Of a DNA stretch of 64,000 nt, positions 25,068-38,400 are shown one piece after another (the first letter of the stretch is position 1; the number at the start of each line of letters is the position of its first letter). A program made the position numbers and the translations under genes. The DNA comes from an uncultured Eubacterium sp. (GTDB lineage Bacteria > Bacillota > Clostridia > Oscillospirales > Acutalibacteraceae), in assembly GCF_945980375.1 (NCBI RefSeq), contig NZ_CAMFQO010000002.1, positions 62,001 to 126,000 of the forward strand, written 5' to 3'. The notes under the pieces are model-generated. The model worked only from the letters and a program-made list of their open reading frames with translations, ran no database searches and was not told the origin of the DNA.

Positions 25068-26417
25068 ATGGGATTGTTAGACAGATACACCGTCGGCGGT
25101 GCAGATGAAGCCCTTCAGGGCTCTGCGCGCAAGGCAGAATCGACAGAAAGAATTAGACCCGTCATTGAGGATAGATACTCTGATGTTAAGGGGCGTATTC
25201 ACGCATTAATCATTGAGCAGCAGCTTGGCTCGGAAAATGCAGATATTTCCGATGACGGTATGAGAAAGCTCATTGACGAATATGTGGAACGACCGGATTT
25301 CAACATTCCTCGAGTTGACAGAGAGATTGTTAAAAAGGAATTATTCGATGACATTATGGGCTTCGGCCCCATTCAGCCTCTTATCGACAGCGATGTGTAT
25401 TCCGAAATTATGGTTAACGGATACGACCATGTATATGTTGAGTCAAAGGGTAAGCTTGTCCTTACCGATATTCAGTTTAAGGACGATGCTCACCTTATGC
25501 AGATTATCGACAGAATCGTATCAAAGGTTGGAAGACACGTTGATGAATCAAGCCCTATGTGTGACGCCCGTTTGCTTGATGGCTCCCGTGTTAACGTAAT
25601 TATTCCTCCATTGTCATTGGTTGGTCCGGTCCTTACCATTCGTAAGTTCGGTAAAACCCCTATTACAGCGGAAAACCTTGTATCCTGGGGCTCTATATCA
25701 ACAAAGATGCTCGATTTTTTGGAGGCTGCCGTTAAGGGTAAGCTAAACATTATTGTATCAGGTGGTACAGGCTCGGGTAAAACAACACTCCTTAATGTTC
25801 TTTCATCATATATCCCGTCCGATGAAAGAATTATCACAATAGAGGACTCTGCCGAGGTTCAGCTTCATCAGGAGCATGTTATCACCCTTGAAAGCCGTCC
25901 TGCCAACATGGAGGGCAAGGGACGTATCAGTATTCGTGATTTGGTAGTTAACGCACTTCGTATGAGACCTGACCGTATTATCGTAGGTGAGGTTCGTAGT
26001 GAAGAGACCTTGGATATGCTTCAAGCTATGAACACCGGTCACGACGGCTCACTTACAACAATCCACGCCAATTCTCCAAGAGACTCTATTTCCCGTATTG
26101 AAACAATGGTTATGATGTCCGGCTCGGAGCTTCCGTCAAAGGCTATCAGAGACCAGGTTTCATCAGCTATTAATATTATTGTTCAGCAGGCCCGTCTGCG
26201 TGACGGTTCAAGAAAGGTTACCTCTATTTCGGAGATTGTCGGTATGGAGGGTGACGTTGTCAGAATGCAGGACATTTTTGTTTATGATACCGATGGCGAA
26301 TTTGACTCAAACGGCAAATTCAAGGGTACATTTAAGCCAACAGGTATTATTCCGAAATGTGTTGAAAAGATTAAAGAAAACGGAGTAGTGGTATCAAATG
26401 ACTGGTTCAATGATTAG
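25068..26417 (+). CDS. tadA: Tad pilus assembly ATPase (TadA/CpaF)
   Basis: 449 residues. Secretion ATPase of the VirB11/CpaF family: FGPIQPLIDSDVYSEIMVNG in the N-terminal domain, Walker A GGTGSGKTTLLN at about 232-243, TIEDSAEVQL, and the conserved RPDRIIVGEVRSEE plus NTGHDGSLTTIHANS segments. It is the cytoplasmic motor for pilin polymerisation. Its 3' end overlaps tadB by 20 bases. Confidence 0.96.
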   Translation: MGLLDRYTVGGADEALQGSARKAESTERIRPVIEDRYSDVKGRIHALIIEQQLGSENADISDDGMRKLIDEYVERPDFNIPRVDREIVKKELFDDIMGFGPIQPLIDSDVYSEIMVNGYDHVYVESKGKLVLTDIQFKDDAHLMQIIDRIVSKVGRHVDESSPMCDARLLDGSRVNVIIPPLSLVGPVLTIRKFGKTPITAENLVSWGSISTKMLDFLEAAVKGKLNIIVSGGTGSGKTTLLNVLSSYIPSDERIITIEDSAEVQLHQEHVITLESRPANMEGKGRISIRDLVVNALRMRPDRIIVGEVRSEETLDMLQAMNTGHDGSLTTIHANSPRDSISRIETMVMMSGSELPSKAIRDQVSSAINIIVQQARLRDGSRKVTSISEIVGMEGDVVRMQDIFVYDTDGEFDSNGKFKGTFKPTGIIPKCVEKIKENGVVVSNDWFND

Positions 26418-27369
26418 TGTTATCGTAATAACGGCGGCATTTGCCATGCTCGCTTTCATAGTGGCATTTATTTTATCCTATACCTTGGGTGCCTCAAAGA
26501 TTGAAACAGATAAGAGAATGGAGGAGCTCAAAAAGCAGGAAGGCTATGTCGATGTTTCACTTGTAAAAAACAAGAAGAAGGAGCGCAAAAAGAGAGAGGC
26601 ACAAAGCGACCTTTTTGTAAAGCTTGCAACCGCACTTTACAAGCAGCTTCAAAGTGCGGACATTAAGATGCGCCCCGAGGAGTTTATGCTCATTTGGGTT
26701 ATTGTTGCGGTTTTGCCTGCCTTGTTTGTCCTTCTTATTTCGGAAAAGCTTGCAGCCGTTGCCTTGGGTGTTGGCATAGTTGGTGCCGTTGCCCCGTATA
26801 TGCTTATCAAAATTAAGCAAAAGCAAAGGGTTAAGAAGTTTGACGTTCAGCTCAGTGATGCACTTATGATTTCGTGCAGCTCGCTTCGTGCAGGTCTTAG
26901 CTTTACTCAGGCTATGGAGGCTATATCAAAGGATATGCCGGACCCTATCGCATCGGAGTTTGCAACAGTTCTTGATGAGATGGCTATGGGTATGCCAATG
27001 GATGAGGCACTTGAAAGACTTAATACAAGAATTAAGAGCAAGTATCTTCCGCTTATGGTATCATCTGTGCTCATCCAAAGACAAACCGGTGGTAACCTTT
27101 CATCAATTCTTGAGGGTATCGCAGATTCTATTAAGGAAAAAATGAAGCTAAAGCAGGAGCTTAAGTCGTTGACCTCATCGGGTAGAACAACCGCTACGAT
27201 GGTAGGCTCAATGCCGGTTGTGCTTTGTATTCTTTTCTTCCTTGTTAACAGAGAATTTATTATGCCTTTGTTTACAACAAGTACAGGCCATATCTTTTTG
27301 GGTGTTGCAGCAGGGCTTGAGGTTCTTTGCTTCATTGTTGTAAAAAAGATTATTACTATAAAAATGTAG
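26398..27369 (+). CDS. tadB: Tad inner-membrane platform protein TadB
   Basis: 323 residues. GspF/type II secretion F domain with several membrane segments. Characteristic stretches: DALMISCSSLRAGLSFTQAM and SVLIQRQTGGNLSSILEGIA. It forms the membrane platform with TadC. ATG 26398 or 26410 may be the start. Confidence 0.92.
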   Translation: MTGSMISVIVITAAFAMLAFIVAFILSYTLGASKIETDKRMEELKKQEGYVDVSLVKNKKKERKKREAQSDLFVKLATALYKQLQSADIKMRPEEFMLIWVIVAVLPALFVLLISEKLAAVALGVGIVGAVAPYMLIKIKQKQRVKKFDVQLSDALMISCSSLRAGLSFTQAMEAISKDMPDPIASEFATVLDEMAMGMPMDEALERLNTRIKSKYLPLMVSSVLIQRQTGGNLSSILEGIADSIKEKMKLKQELKSLTSSGRTTATMVGSMPVVLCILFFLVNREFIMPLFTTSTGHIFLGVAAGLEVLCFIVVKKIITIKM

Positions 27370-27379
27370 GAGGCGCCTT

Positions 27380-28327
27380 ATGATTCCTTTTTTGGTAATA
27401 GCATATTCGTTGTTGATCCTTGTGCTTTGTATCGTAGTGTTTGGAAAAAAAGGCGCAGAAGAGGACAATAACCTTAAAAGAATGAAATCTATCGGCAAAG
27501 AGGTTGTCAATGCCGAGTACAAAAATATTGAAACATCGTTTTACGAGCGTAACATAAAGCCTATTATCGCAAAGATGTCAAACCTTGACAGTCAGGGTAA
27601 CAAGCAAACAAAGAATGCCCGTAAAAGACAGGAAAGTGAAAAGCTTGCCCTTCAGCTTAGAAAGGCCGGTATACATATGTCGGCAGGCAGCTTTACATAC
27701 CTTAAGACTGCCGTATCAATTGTTGGTGTAATTGTGTCGGTGGGCATTGGATTTTTGCTTATGGATGTTACATCGTACTTTTGGCTTGTTATGCTTGTAG
27801 GTGCAGGCCTGTCGTTTTTTGCACCTAACCTTGTGCTTAACTCAAAGGTTAAAAGCCATCAGGGTGCAATTAGGGCACAGCTTCCGGATACACTTGATTT
27901 GCTCAGTGTTTGTATGGAAGCAGGCTTGAGCTTTGATGCATCCCTCCTTAAAATTTCGGAAAGAATGGAGGGCCCGCTTATTGACGAGCTTGTAACTGTG
28001 TTTAAGCAAATTCAGCTTGGTAAAAGCAGAAATGATGCACTTAAGGCGCTGTCGGATTCAACAGATGTCGACGAGCTTAAAACCTTTGTGTCTGCCGTAA
28101 TTCAGGCGAACACCTTGGGTATACCAATCACCAACGTTCTTGCCGCACAGTCGGAGCAGCTTAGAGTTGCAAAGCGAGAGGAAATCAGAGAAAAAGCAGG
28201 TAAGGTACCTACAAAGATGACTATTCCTACCGTACTTTTGATATTGCCTGCTATTATATGTATCATTATGGGCCCGGTTGTTATTCAGGTAATGGATAGC
28301 GGTGCATTGAGCTCAATCTCATTGTAG
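27380..28327 (+). CDS. tadC: Tad inner-membrane platform protein TadC
   Basis: 315 residues. Second F-domain protein: LPDTLDLLSVCMEAGLSFDA, AVIQANTLGIPITNVLAAQ, and AKREEIREKAGKVPTKMTIP near the last membrane helices. Preceded by AGGAGG. It pairs with TadB. Confidence 0.92.
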   Translation: MIPFLVIAYSLLILVLCIVVFGKKGAEEDNNLKRMKSIGKEVVNAEYKNIETSFYERNIKPIIAKMSNLDSQGNKQTKNARKRQESEKLALQLRKAGIHMSAGSFTYLKTAVSIVGVIVSVGIGFLLMDVTSYFWLVMLVGAGLSFFAPNLVLNSKVKSHQGAIRAQLPDTLDLLSVCMEAGLSFDASLLKISERMEGPLIDELVTVFKQIQLGKSRNDALKALSDSTDVDELKTFVSAVIQANTLGIPITNVLAAQSEQLRVAKREEIREKAGKVPTKMTIPTVLLILPAIICIIMGPVVIQVMDSGALSSISL

Positions 28328-28334
28328 TAGTGTT

Positions 28335-28679
28335 ATGAAAATGTTAGGATTGTACAAGGATGATAACCTCCTTGTTGAAGAAATTGAAAATGCAAATCAT
28401 TTTGTGCGTAGGTTTATGGGGCTGATGTTTAGGCGCAGTATGGCAGAAAACCACGGCCTTTTGCTCACCCCGTGTGACGAAATCCATACCTTTTGTATGA
28501 GGTTTGCCATAGATACCGTAGCACTTGATAAAAACAACAGGGTGCTTTTTGTGGACCCTGCTGTTCCTCCGCATAAGGTAAGAAAAAGGGTTAAGGGATG
28601 CAAAAAAATCCTTGAGCTGAATGCGGGTGCTGCCGAAAGGCTCGGCATTAATGTCGGGGACGTTTTGGCATTCAAATAA
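28335..28679 (+). CDS. DUF192-family protein embedded in the tad operon
   Basis: 114 residues with no signal peptide. It fits DUF192: FVRRFMGLMFRRSM, HTFCMRFAIDTVALDKN and a C-terminal ILELNAGAAERLGINVGD. The biochemical role of DUF192 is unknown. Members are often found next to tad genes in Gram-positive genomes, which suggests a link to pilus biogenesis. Position 7 bases after tadC indicates co-transcription. Confidence 0.85.
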   Translation: MKMLGLYKDDNLLVEEIENANHFVRRFMGLMFRRSMAENHGLLLTPCDEIHTFCMRFAIDTVALDKNNRVLFVDPAVPPHKVRKRVKGCKKILELNAGAAERLGINVGDVLAFK

Positions 28680-28700
28680 AAAATTGGAGAGAGAATAGTA

Positions 28701-29348
28701 ATGAGCAATAGGGAAATTGTAGACAGAAATCAAATATTGGGCACTAATAAGGTAGAGTTTGACAAGGCACTCAGAGGATACGATGTTGGCCAGGTAGACG
28801 AATACATTGCCAACCTTATCAACGTTCAAAAAAATGCCTCGGAGAATTTTGACAGTCAGGTTAAGGATTTAAGGAATCAAAACTCTATGCTTCAGTATGA
28901 GGTTTCGGACCTTAAGGAGCAGGTTAAGAGCCTCACTGCAAAAAATGAGCATGCAGTTGAGGAAAAGGAAAGGTTGATGAAAAAAATCAACGAGGCTCCC
29001 CGTGAGGTTAAGGTTGTTGATGACAGTCAGCTTAAGGAGCTTCAGGAAAAATATGATGCCCTTGTCAGCAAGCATAGACTTTTGGGTGAGGAGAACAGAA
29101 GGCTTGCCAAGGAAAATGAGGGTCTAAAGCGAGATGTTGCCCACCTTACCAAAAAGGTAGACAAGAACAGAAGCGAAATCAATAACCTTCGAACAAGTGC
29201 CGAGGGTAATTATACAAACGTTACCGATGAGCGCTTCATCAAGGTTTCAAGAATATACGAGGAAGCTATCGATAAGTGCGAGGACCTTATCTTTAGGCTT
29301 CAAACCGAGCTTTCTCTTGCTCATTCAAAGGCAGAGGATATAGAATAA
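28701..29348 (+). CDS. DivIVA-like coiled-coil protein
   Basis: 215 residues. The N-terminal FDKALRGYDVGQVDEYIANL is the DivIVA membrane-curvature-binding motif. Most of the remainder (about 45-165) is heptad-rich coiled coil. DivIVA-like proteins mark poles or septa in Gram-positives. Sitting between tadC/DUF192 and the giant gene, it may position the Tad apparatus, together with TadZ; this is inference from context. Confidence 0.82.
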   Translation: MSNREIVDRNQILGTNKVEFDKALRGYDVGQVDEYIANLINVQKNASENFDSQVKDLRNQNSMLQYEVSDLKEQVKSLTAKNEHAVEEKERLMKKINEAPREVKVVDDSQLKELQEKYDALVSKHRLLGEENRRLAKENEGLKRDVAHLTKKVDKNRSEINNLRTSAEGNYTNVTDERFIKVSRIYEEAIDKCEDLIFRLQTELSLAHSKAEDIE

Positions 29349-29438
29349 TTTGTGCCAAACGGTGCAAATAACAAAGCAACAAACCCCCAATCAATCAGCA
29401 GGTAGCTTACAACGCGTTTAACAAGGAGTGTGATTGCC

Positions 29439-32400
29439 TTGAAAAAATTATTCAAAAGGAAGGAAAACGGTGATATTGCCCTTATATCGATATTTGCGTC
29501 TATCGTAATATTGACTATTTTGGCTCTTATCATCGATTTTGGCTTAATATATTATCAATCGGCAAGGTTGCAGAATGCAGTAGATTCTGCGACTGTTGCT
29601 GTTGCGCATAATCTTATGGCAGATGATGCGTCCGTAAAGAATACGGTTGAAACCTATATGAAAGAAAACGGCGTTGATATTACCGAAAAGGGTTACGGTG
29701 CAATCACCCCCGGTACCCTTACCACTAAGATTACATATGGTGACGAGGACGCTATCGTTTTGATTGATAAAAAGGGACTTCTTACCGAGGAGGCAGAGAA
29801 TGCCGACGACGGTAGGTACATAACGGCGGGTTATCTTAAGGTGACCGTTGCCGTAAAATGCAAGGGCTATTGGTCCGCATTTTCAGGACTTACAGGCAAG
29901 CAAATAGTTAAAAGCGGCTACGCAAAGTGCGATATGCAGTACAATGATATGCCTGAAGCACTTAAGTATACAATTTTCGGTAACTCACCAAACACAACCG
30001 ATGATTACCGCAAAATGACCGTTAGGATAGACGGTAGAACAAACAACACACAGGCTGTTGTGAATGTATTTACGGACATTATTAACGGTATTAATGAGAG
30101 CTTTGTTCAGCCTATTATCGGTGCGTTCGGCGGCGAGCCAAACTACAACACATTGCTCAACGCAAGCCTTTCGCATGCAATTATTAACGGCGACGTGCAC
30201 TCTAATTCAGACATCAGCATAGGTGTAAACACCATCCAGGCGAGCAGAGCCAAGGATGGCGACTTTAACGGTAAAGCGGAGGAGTGTATCTGCTCCATTA
30301 AATGTAAGGAAAATTCAGTTAACAGATATTGCACCGTTTGCCAAAACGATTACAGAAAGTGCGACGGCGACGAGCAAACAAATGACGACTATAACCAGGT
30401 TATCTTTACTGCCGTAAACAAGATTGACTTTTCGGCAGGCAAGTACGCAAACGATAGCTTTATCGGCTCCATTATCGGCTCTGATAACGACTTTGAAACA
30501 AGAGTTTATGTAAGAAATTTCCAGTATGTTGAGCAAACACAGGTTGTTCTTTATGTGCTTAACCAAATTGATTTTGATACCATTTCAAGCACGGAAACAT
30601 TAAGAAGCGTGTTTACCCAAACAGCAACAGAGTATTTTGAAAACAGCATTACCTTGCCCGAATCGCAAAAGAATGCAATTCTTGCACAGGCAAACAACCT
30701 TGAGTATATCAGCAAAAACAAGTATCAGCTTAATGCTCAAAAATCTATCGTTTATGCTGCGTCAAACGCAATGGCAAACGATGTTATGCTTGCCGTTCAG
30801 TCGGGCAACACACTTGTTAATATGCTCCAGCCGGTGCTTGACAGCGGTGGTATAGACCCAACCGCAACACCTGAAACTCTTTTGAAATACGACGGCACAA
30901 ATCTTGATATAGAAAACAGCGTTATCACCTTTACAAAGCCGGATAGCGACCAAACAGCCGAGCTTTATATTGTTGACAGTGAAAATACAAACAGAAGCGT
31001 TATTGATATGACAAAGCAGAGTTTAGTTACAGATTCTGCCACTGCCGGATATAGATTTGCTATTGCAAAAACCTTCCATCAGTTTGCAAATCATATTGAT
31101 GCTCCTAATATGAAGCCGTACTTTATCAGAGCAATTAACCGCTCCGTAAAGAACGCAACAACCACCAAGGACAGCGATTCCACAGCAACCGAATACGAGG
31201 ATGCAAAATCCGTTAAGGACGCTGTTAAGAAATCACAGACTCGCCTTGTAAACACAATTAATTCAAAGAACACAATGGCGACTATCAATAACGGTGACGG
31301 TACCTTCAGCAAGGGCTCCGCAGATGCCACAACAGACCCAAGCGCTGTTGCAGACGGACGGTCGGATACCTATATTGATAATACATACAGGACAAGTGCG
31401 TCCGTTACCAGACAGGAAACCTCACCGTTGTTTAGGTACAGGCTCAATTCCACAACCAACGATAAGAATAAGCTTGTAACAAATAACGATAACGGCAAAT
31501 CACCGTACACCCTCATCAAGTACGGCAATAATGACGCAGGCCATACCACCTATAATGGTGTTAAGGTCTTTAACGACGAGGGCAATTTGTCAACCGCCAA
31601 GGAGGTAGTTGACGACTATGCCCAAAAGAACAACAGCAAATACGGCAAGAATGCTGTTGATAAGTTTGAGCAAACGGATGTTCTTGTTGACGCAGATGCA
31701 GACGATCCGTCTGTACACGACTACGAAAGTCACTATGGCGATGATGCCGTAGCAAAGAAAAAACATTATATAGAAAATACCCTTATGCTGTCGGAGGATA
31801 GCAAATTTAATGATGCTGCGCCTAAAAAGGACGATGTTTTCCTTATGAGCACCGGCACAAAGAAGAGCTATCTTGAAAAGAAGATTACCGACATCAAAAA
31901 TATTGCAGGGGCTATCGGCAGCACGGCTCTCGCAATCCCTGCAGATTTAAGGGTGGACCCTGTTGCATCAAGGTACAGAACCCTTATTGATGCAACCGTT
32001 GCCGACCTCGGCTACACCCTGCAAAACAGCACAGGCCTTTCTTACACAGGTGAAGCGTCTATTTCTAAAAAATACATCACACCTAACGGTACAACCGTTG
32101 AAGAGGCTTATTCGTACGAAGCTCTGCTTCCGGGTAGGGATAATACTGTTTCAAAGACGGTTGATGCGATTCTTACCGAAACACGTAATGATTTCAAAAA
32201 GGTTGAGCCATCGCTTGATGCTTCATTAAACCCGGTAGAAATGAATCAGGCTAACCTGCTCACCCTTGTTAACAATAAGTATAACGAGTATCATCAGATA
32301 AAGAGCACTTCGGGTTGGACATCAAGAGGTTCAGCCGGTAAAGACCCAAAAGATTCAGATTTCCCAAGAGAGGGAAAGCAGATGATACTTCATGATAAGT

Positions 32401-35400
32401 CGGTCTACGCTTCTATTGATAGTGCATGGACTACTAATTGGATTGGAGCTCTTTCGGAAAGATTGGGTGTAACAATAAAGTCAGGTAGATCAGTACAGAT
32501 TAACGGTCAATTTAAGCTTGACAGCGACGACTCAAGCACTCAAGTTATTATTGGTGATAATTCCGATATATCAAAGCCAACATACCTTTATGTAAAAGGA
32601 AACGTTATTGTAAGTAGATGTAATGTTACAATAGGTGACAATACAACCGTTATTGTCGACGGACATTTTAAGGTTACAAATGGATACAATCTTACTATCG
32701 GTAATAATTCCAAGCTTATCGTTAACTATGAAATGTTCATTGACGGTAATGTTAATGTTGGTGAAAATTCTATCGTTGTAGTAAACAAAACAGAAACCGG
32801 CTCAAATTACTCTTTGAAGTATGGCAGTTTGACAACAAGGTCGGGCTCAAAGATGTACATCTATAAGGATGTATACAAGCAAAACGGTGGTGATAATCAC
32901 CTCGGCGGCGAGTTCTACACCGGCGGTGCTATGTGGCGCGAAGGTGCAGGTGGTAACACATATTTTGACAGCAACTCGCTTACATACCTCGGCAGAGACC
33001 TTAACACAAACGGAAAAGGCGACCTTTACCTGCAGGAGAATGCAATAGTAGTTGTTAACACTCCTCCGGAGGCCGGCACAAACTACGAAACCGTTAAGGT
33101 TACCGGAGGTAAAACAATAAATATGGCAGCAGGCTCTGTGCTTGCTACCTTGGGTAGTGTATACCACAGAGTTGACGCTTCAATCTATAATATGGAGCCG
33201 GGCTCACTTATAGTAACCGATATGGTTAAGTGCGGTAACAGCTCCAATACCTCTTGGCTTTCAAATGTCATTGCCAAGAAGATTGACACCAACGCTCTTG
33301 TTTTCAAAAAGGGTGCTCACGTATTCTGCTCCGATGAAATCTATATTGCCAACAACAAGACAATAGAGATTAACAACAGTGTTAAGATTGTTGCAGGTAA
33401 AAACGGTGACGGTGAAAGTGTAAGCGGTAACAGTGCGTTTACATTCTCTGACAACTACAACAATGCAACCAATAAGGAATTTGCTATCGGTTGTACAGGT
33501 ACAATTAGAAACTTTGGCTCGGGCGACTTTGTTCTCGGTGCAAACTGCTTCCTTTCTGCTCAGGGATTAAGCATCGGCAACCTGACCATCAACGAGGGCG
33601 GCGGCTTCCTTATCCCTCACGACAGCAGTACAAATACAGATATTACCAAACTTACGGTCAATGATGGTGATTCCACCTACATAGGCAACAACCTTAATGT
33701 TAGGGATGAAATTACGGTTAATGCAGACCTTAACCTTTACAAGGTTGCAAGTGCAAAATTAATCAAAGTAAACAGCGGAAATCTTGTTGTTGACACAGAT
33801 TGTACGGCAACAAATGTTACGGTTAATGGCGAAATGAATGTTGCCAACACATTCAACTGCTCAGGCACTATTGAAAACCAGGGCAAGCTTTTGGTAGGTG
33901 TTGCACCTAACGGCTCAAATTCGGGTAATACCGGTAGCTTTAGCGGTTCGTCGGGTACAATTAATAACTACGGCACTGTGCAGATATACGGCGATGCTTC
34001 GTTTGGTACGGTCAATAACAAGTACAATACCGCAAAGAGCAAGGGCTCTGTGTTCTACTCGGGTGTTGACATCTTTAACCCTGCAACCACAAGCATTACA
34101 ACATTTAACAACGAAGCAAGCTGTCAGCTTATCTGCCCTGATATGCTTCAGGTGCAAACAGTTGTAAACAACGGCTTTGTTGAGGCGGGCACACTTTCGT
34201 GCACATCGTCGTTCACAAACTATCAGTACGGTCAGGCCAAGCTTCGCAGCGCAACCTGCTCGGGCGGTATCACCAACGACGGTATCATTCAATGTACAGG
34301 CAGCTTTAGAGTAAGCGGTGACGTAAACAATACAAAGAACATCAGGCTCGATAGCGGCTGCAACATTACCGGCAAGCTTACAAACTCCGATTCCGGTAAT
34401 GTACAGGTAACAGGCAACGATGCTAACTTTAAAGATGTTGACAACTCGGGTAACATCAGCGTTTACGGTCAGATTATCTCAAGCGGAAAATTCGTTAACG
34501 ACGGCTTTACCTGCACGGCGAGCCAGTCGAAGATTTACAGGCTTGAAAACAGCGGTACGTTCAGCACAACGCTCCTCAACCGCGACGGCAGTACGGAATC
34601 GAATATCGTAAACACCGGTACCATTGAGCTGTACAGCACATCAGGCGGTGCTTCGTCAAACGTTACAAGCATTGATAATAGCGGTGATTTTGTATCAAAC
34701 AGATCGGTTTACACCGGCAATCTTGTTAACACAGGCAAGCTTGAGGTGTTTGAATCGCTTGATTCATCCAGCGACATTACAAACAGCGCAAAGCTTTATG
34801 TACACAAGAGCATAAAGGCGACATCAACAATTAACAACAATTCCAACGGCTCAACCGGCGAGGGTAATTCTACAATCTATGCCGGAATGGGCAACGGCTC
34901 CGATTATGCAATTTATGCAGCAACCATAAACAACGGTGCAAACATTGTTGTCGGCAGGGATGACATTTATGTTACCGGAATATTTGTCGTGCTTGAATCG
35001 AGTATTGTTTGCGTAATTGACGGTGGAATTGATACAAAAGATTTTGAGCTTAACAATAATTGCTCGTTAAGCTATAGCAATGACCTTAATATAAGAGAAA
35101 AGCTTATTAACAAGGGCAACGTCTTGTTAACAGAGGCAAAGGCAAAGCAAATTGAAAACTACGGCAACCTTTACATAGAATCAAACGGAAACTTTAGGCT
35201 TGATTATTTGTATAATAGAGGAACAGGAAGCATTGCGTTTGATGGCGGCTCGCTTGAGATAAACTATCAGGATAAAAATGCCTCAATTCTCAACGAGGGT
35301 AAGCTTTATGTTAAGGGCAATGTTTTCTGCCACGGTGCGTTACATAGCAAAGGCGGAGAGGCATACATCTACGGTGATTTGGATGCCGCAAACACTGTTG

Positions 35401-38400
35401 CATTAAACAACGCGTGCGTTTACCTTGAAAAAGATGCACAGCTTTATGTATACGGCGATGTGCCTACAAATGATGCGGGCAACGGCGTTTACATCATGGA
35501 AAAGACAGATGTTAACCTGCCAAATGCTGTTTACAGTGTTTACGGCAGAGGCAACACAATCAACAGCGGTACCATCAACAGCGACCAGCAGTCGTCAAAG
35601 CTTTACTTTGGCGGTGATGTTAAGGTAACCACCACAAGCAACACCCAAACAATGAAGGGTCAATCGTTCTTCTACGGCAAGTACACCACCGAAGCAACGA
35701 TGAACTTTAACATCGAAAACGAGGGACTTGTTTACATCGCAGACAATGTTGACGCACAGGAAACAAGCGTTTATGTAAGAAGCTCCGGCTTGTACTGCTA
35801 CGGCAGATCTGTAAAGTTCAAGAACATTGACGGTGATGCAGGACGTATTTACCTTATCAATCTTCCTATTTCGCAATATACGGGTGTTTCGGGTGTAATC
35901 AACCTTAAAAACGCAAGTATGATTTACATGCCAAAGGGTGTTACTTTACCTGCCGGAAAGCTTGTTATGACAGACGACTGTCTTGATCTTTCAGACCCGT
36001 CTACGATTATACCGATTACAAACGACAATTTTGCAAAGGCAAATTCAGGCTTTGTTACATCGGGTAAAGTAAAAGTTATGAATACTCTTACAATTCCGGA
36101 GGGCTCAACCCTTTGCGTAGGCGGTAACCTCTATCTCCTCGGTATAAATGCAAGGATTGTAGTTAAGGGTAACCTTTATGTTACGGGCAAGATTTATTAC
36201 AGCGACAGCATTACACCGACAACATTTAACTCAACGGAAATATCCGAATTAAGCAATGTTAAGTTTGACGATTTGATTACTATGAATGGTCAAAATGCCG
36301 AAATGTTTATCGGCAAAACAAATTCCGGCACGGTTAACCTAAAAGATCAGCTTAACCTTTACGGCAACCAAAAGCTGTATATGGAAAACAACCTGTCAAC
36401 GACAGGTAACCTTTCCAATGCCGGAAAAAGTAAGGGCGGTATCAGCGGTGGAAGCCTTGTTCCTAACCGTGGAGAGTCTGTAATTATTGAGGGCAATTCA
36501 AAGGTTTGCATCTCGGGTGACTTCTTCACTAACGGACCTAACAACAACCTCGGCAATGCCGTATATGTCGCAAAGGATGCATCGCTCAGCTGCGGCGGTA
36601 ATCTTTACAACGATTCTGCAATTTACAACTACGGTACATTATTTGTATTCGGCGAAATGGTTAACTACAAAAAGGCAGACGGCACAGAGGCAAACGATGC
36701 AAGGAAGTATTCATCCGATAATTCAGATAGTAAAAAGAATTATTTGGGAATTTCGTTGCTTAACGGTAACGACGGTGTTCGCACGGCTCGCTTCTTTGTA
36801 GGCGGACATCTTAAGGACGGAACCGTATCGCAGAAAACAATTATCTTTGAGGGCTATGCTCAAAACTGGGGACAAATTAATATTAATCAGCCGATATATA
36901 TCAAAGGCCATAGAATGAACGGCTATTTGTATATGAGAGCAATTGGCGAAAATACTAAGGCGGAGTTTTACACTCGTGGTAACAGCAGCCCTGAGGGTAT
37001 TAGACCTAATTCTCCTATGTCTTCAATCGTAGCTGAGCAGGGTTCACGTGCAAACTTTGGTAACAATGTTGCAATGCTTGGAGGATACATCACCTTTAAC
37101 AGAGATTCAACCGGAAACAAGGATGCAATGCCTGTATTCTCGGCAGAGGGCGATGCAACCTTTGGCCAATGTATCCTTAACGGTGGCATCTTTTATGCTA
37201 AGGGTGCAGTTGGCTACACAGGAGAGGTGGGTCATACTGCAGACGTAAATCGTCTTGGAGAAAAGGATCAATACAGGAATTATTATATTAGACATCTTGA
37301 TATTCTTTGGGGTGAATCAGAGGGTAGAAAGGGCTCATATTCTATCGTAAACGGATACACACTTTACGATAGAAGCCAAAGTGGCGGAGATTGTCCGCAA
37401 AACAAAAAGGCATTGTTCTATTCCGGTAGCGGCATTAAGGTTGGCAAGAACGAGAATTCAACCGGTAACGATATCGGTGGCTCAGTTCAAAACTGGGGTG
37501 ATATGTATATTGATGGTAGCCTTATTGTTTACTCTAACGGTGATGCTGCTGTAAATAAGATTGCTGTGGCTGCTGAGCCTGATTCAAGAACCATTATCGC
37601 AGGCGATTGCTGGAGCAGTGGCGGTACTGTAACAATGCGTAACACCATATTTATGTGTGACGGCGACTTTATGGCAAAACGTTGTGCAAGAATCGGTGTA
37701 TCTGAATTTGTAAAAAGTGAGGATGACATTAACAGTAGCTCATACACCTATGTTGGCGGCAACATGGTTACAAGTACTGAAGGTACAAGTGGCAAAGGTG
37801 ACCTTGGTAACGGTGTCGATCCAAAGATTTCAACATGGAACTATCTTGACATTTTCTCCAATGCAAATATTTATGTAGGCGGCTCGTTCTTCACCAACAG
37901 TATTTTCCACCCGTTCCAAAACGTAACCATTGTTGTTGACGGTAAGAATAAGGGCAAGGTTAATACGTCTACAAACTTTATAACCTGGCTTCAAACAATA
38001 GCGAACGGTGTTTCGCTGTCGATTAGCGGATACAATATGGATGACTTTAAGTTTATCGTAAATGATAGATTTGACGTTCAAAAAACTATGTCCGAGGGTA
38101 GAACAACCTCTATGCTCGACAGGTACTACATTCACGGCAGCGTTTACCTTAACGGCAGAGCAAAGATTGCCGATATGACAAAGTTCTATGTTTACGGTAA
38201 CTTTGTAAACAGAACAGGCCTTATCGCAAAGCTTTCGTCATTTGAGGTCGGCAGAGCGCTTGATGTTAAAAACGACGGTGACACATGGGCTTCAAAGGGA
38301 ACATTTGTAGATTCTAACGATAAGCCGAGAACAATCAGGGACAGCAATGGTAACTATATCCTTAACCCTGATTACGACTATAATTATGCAAACGCAACCT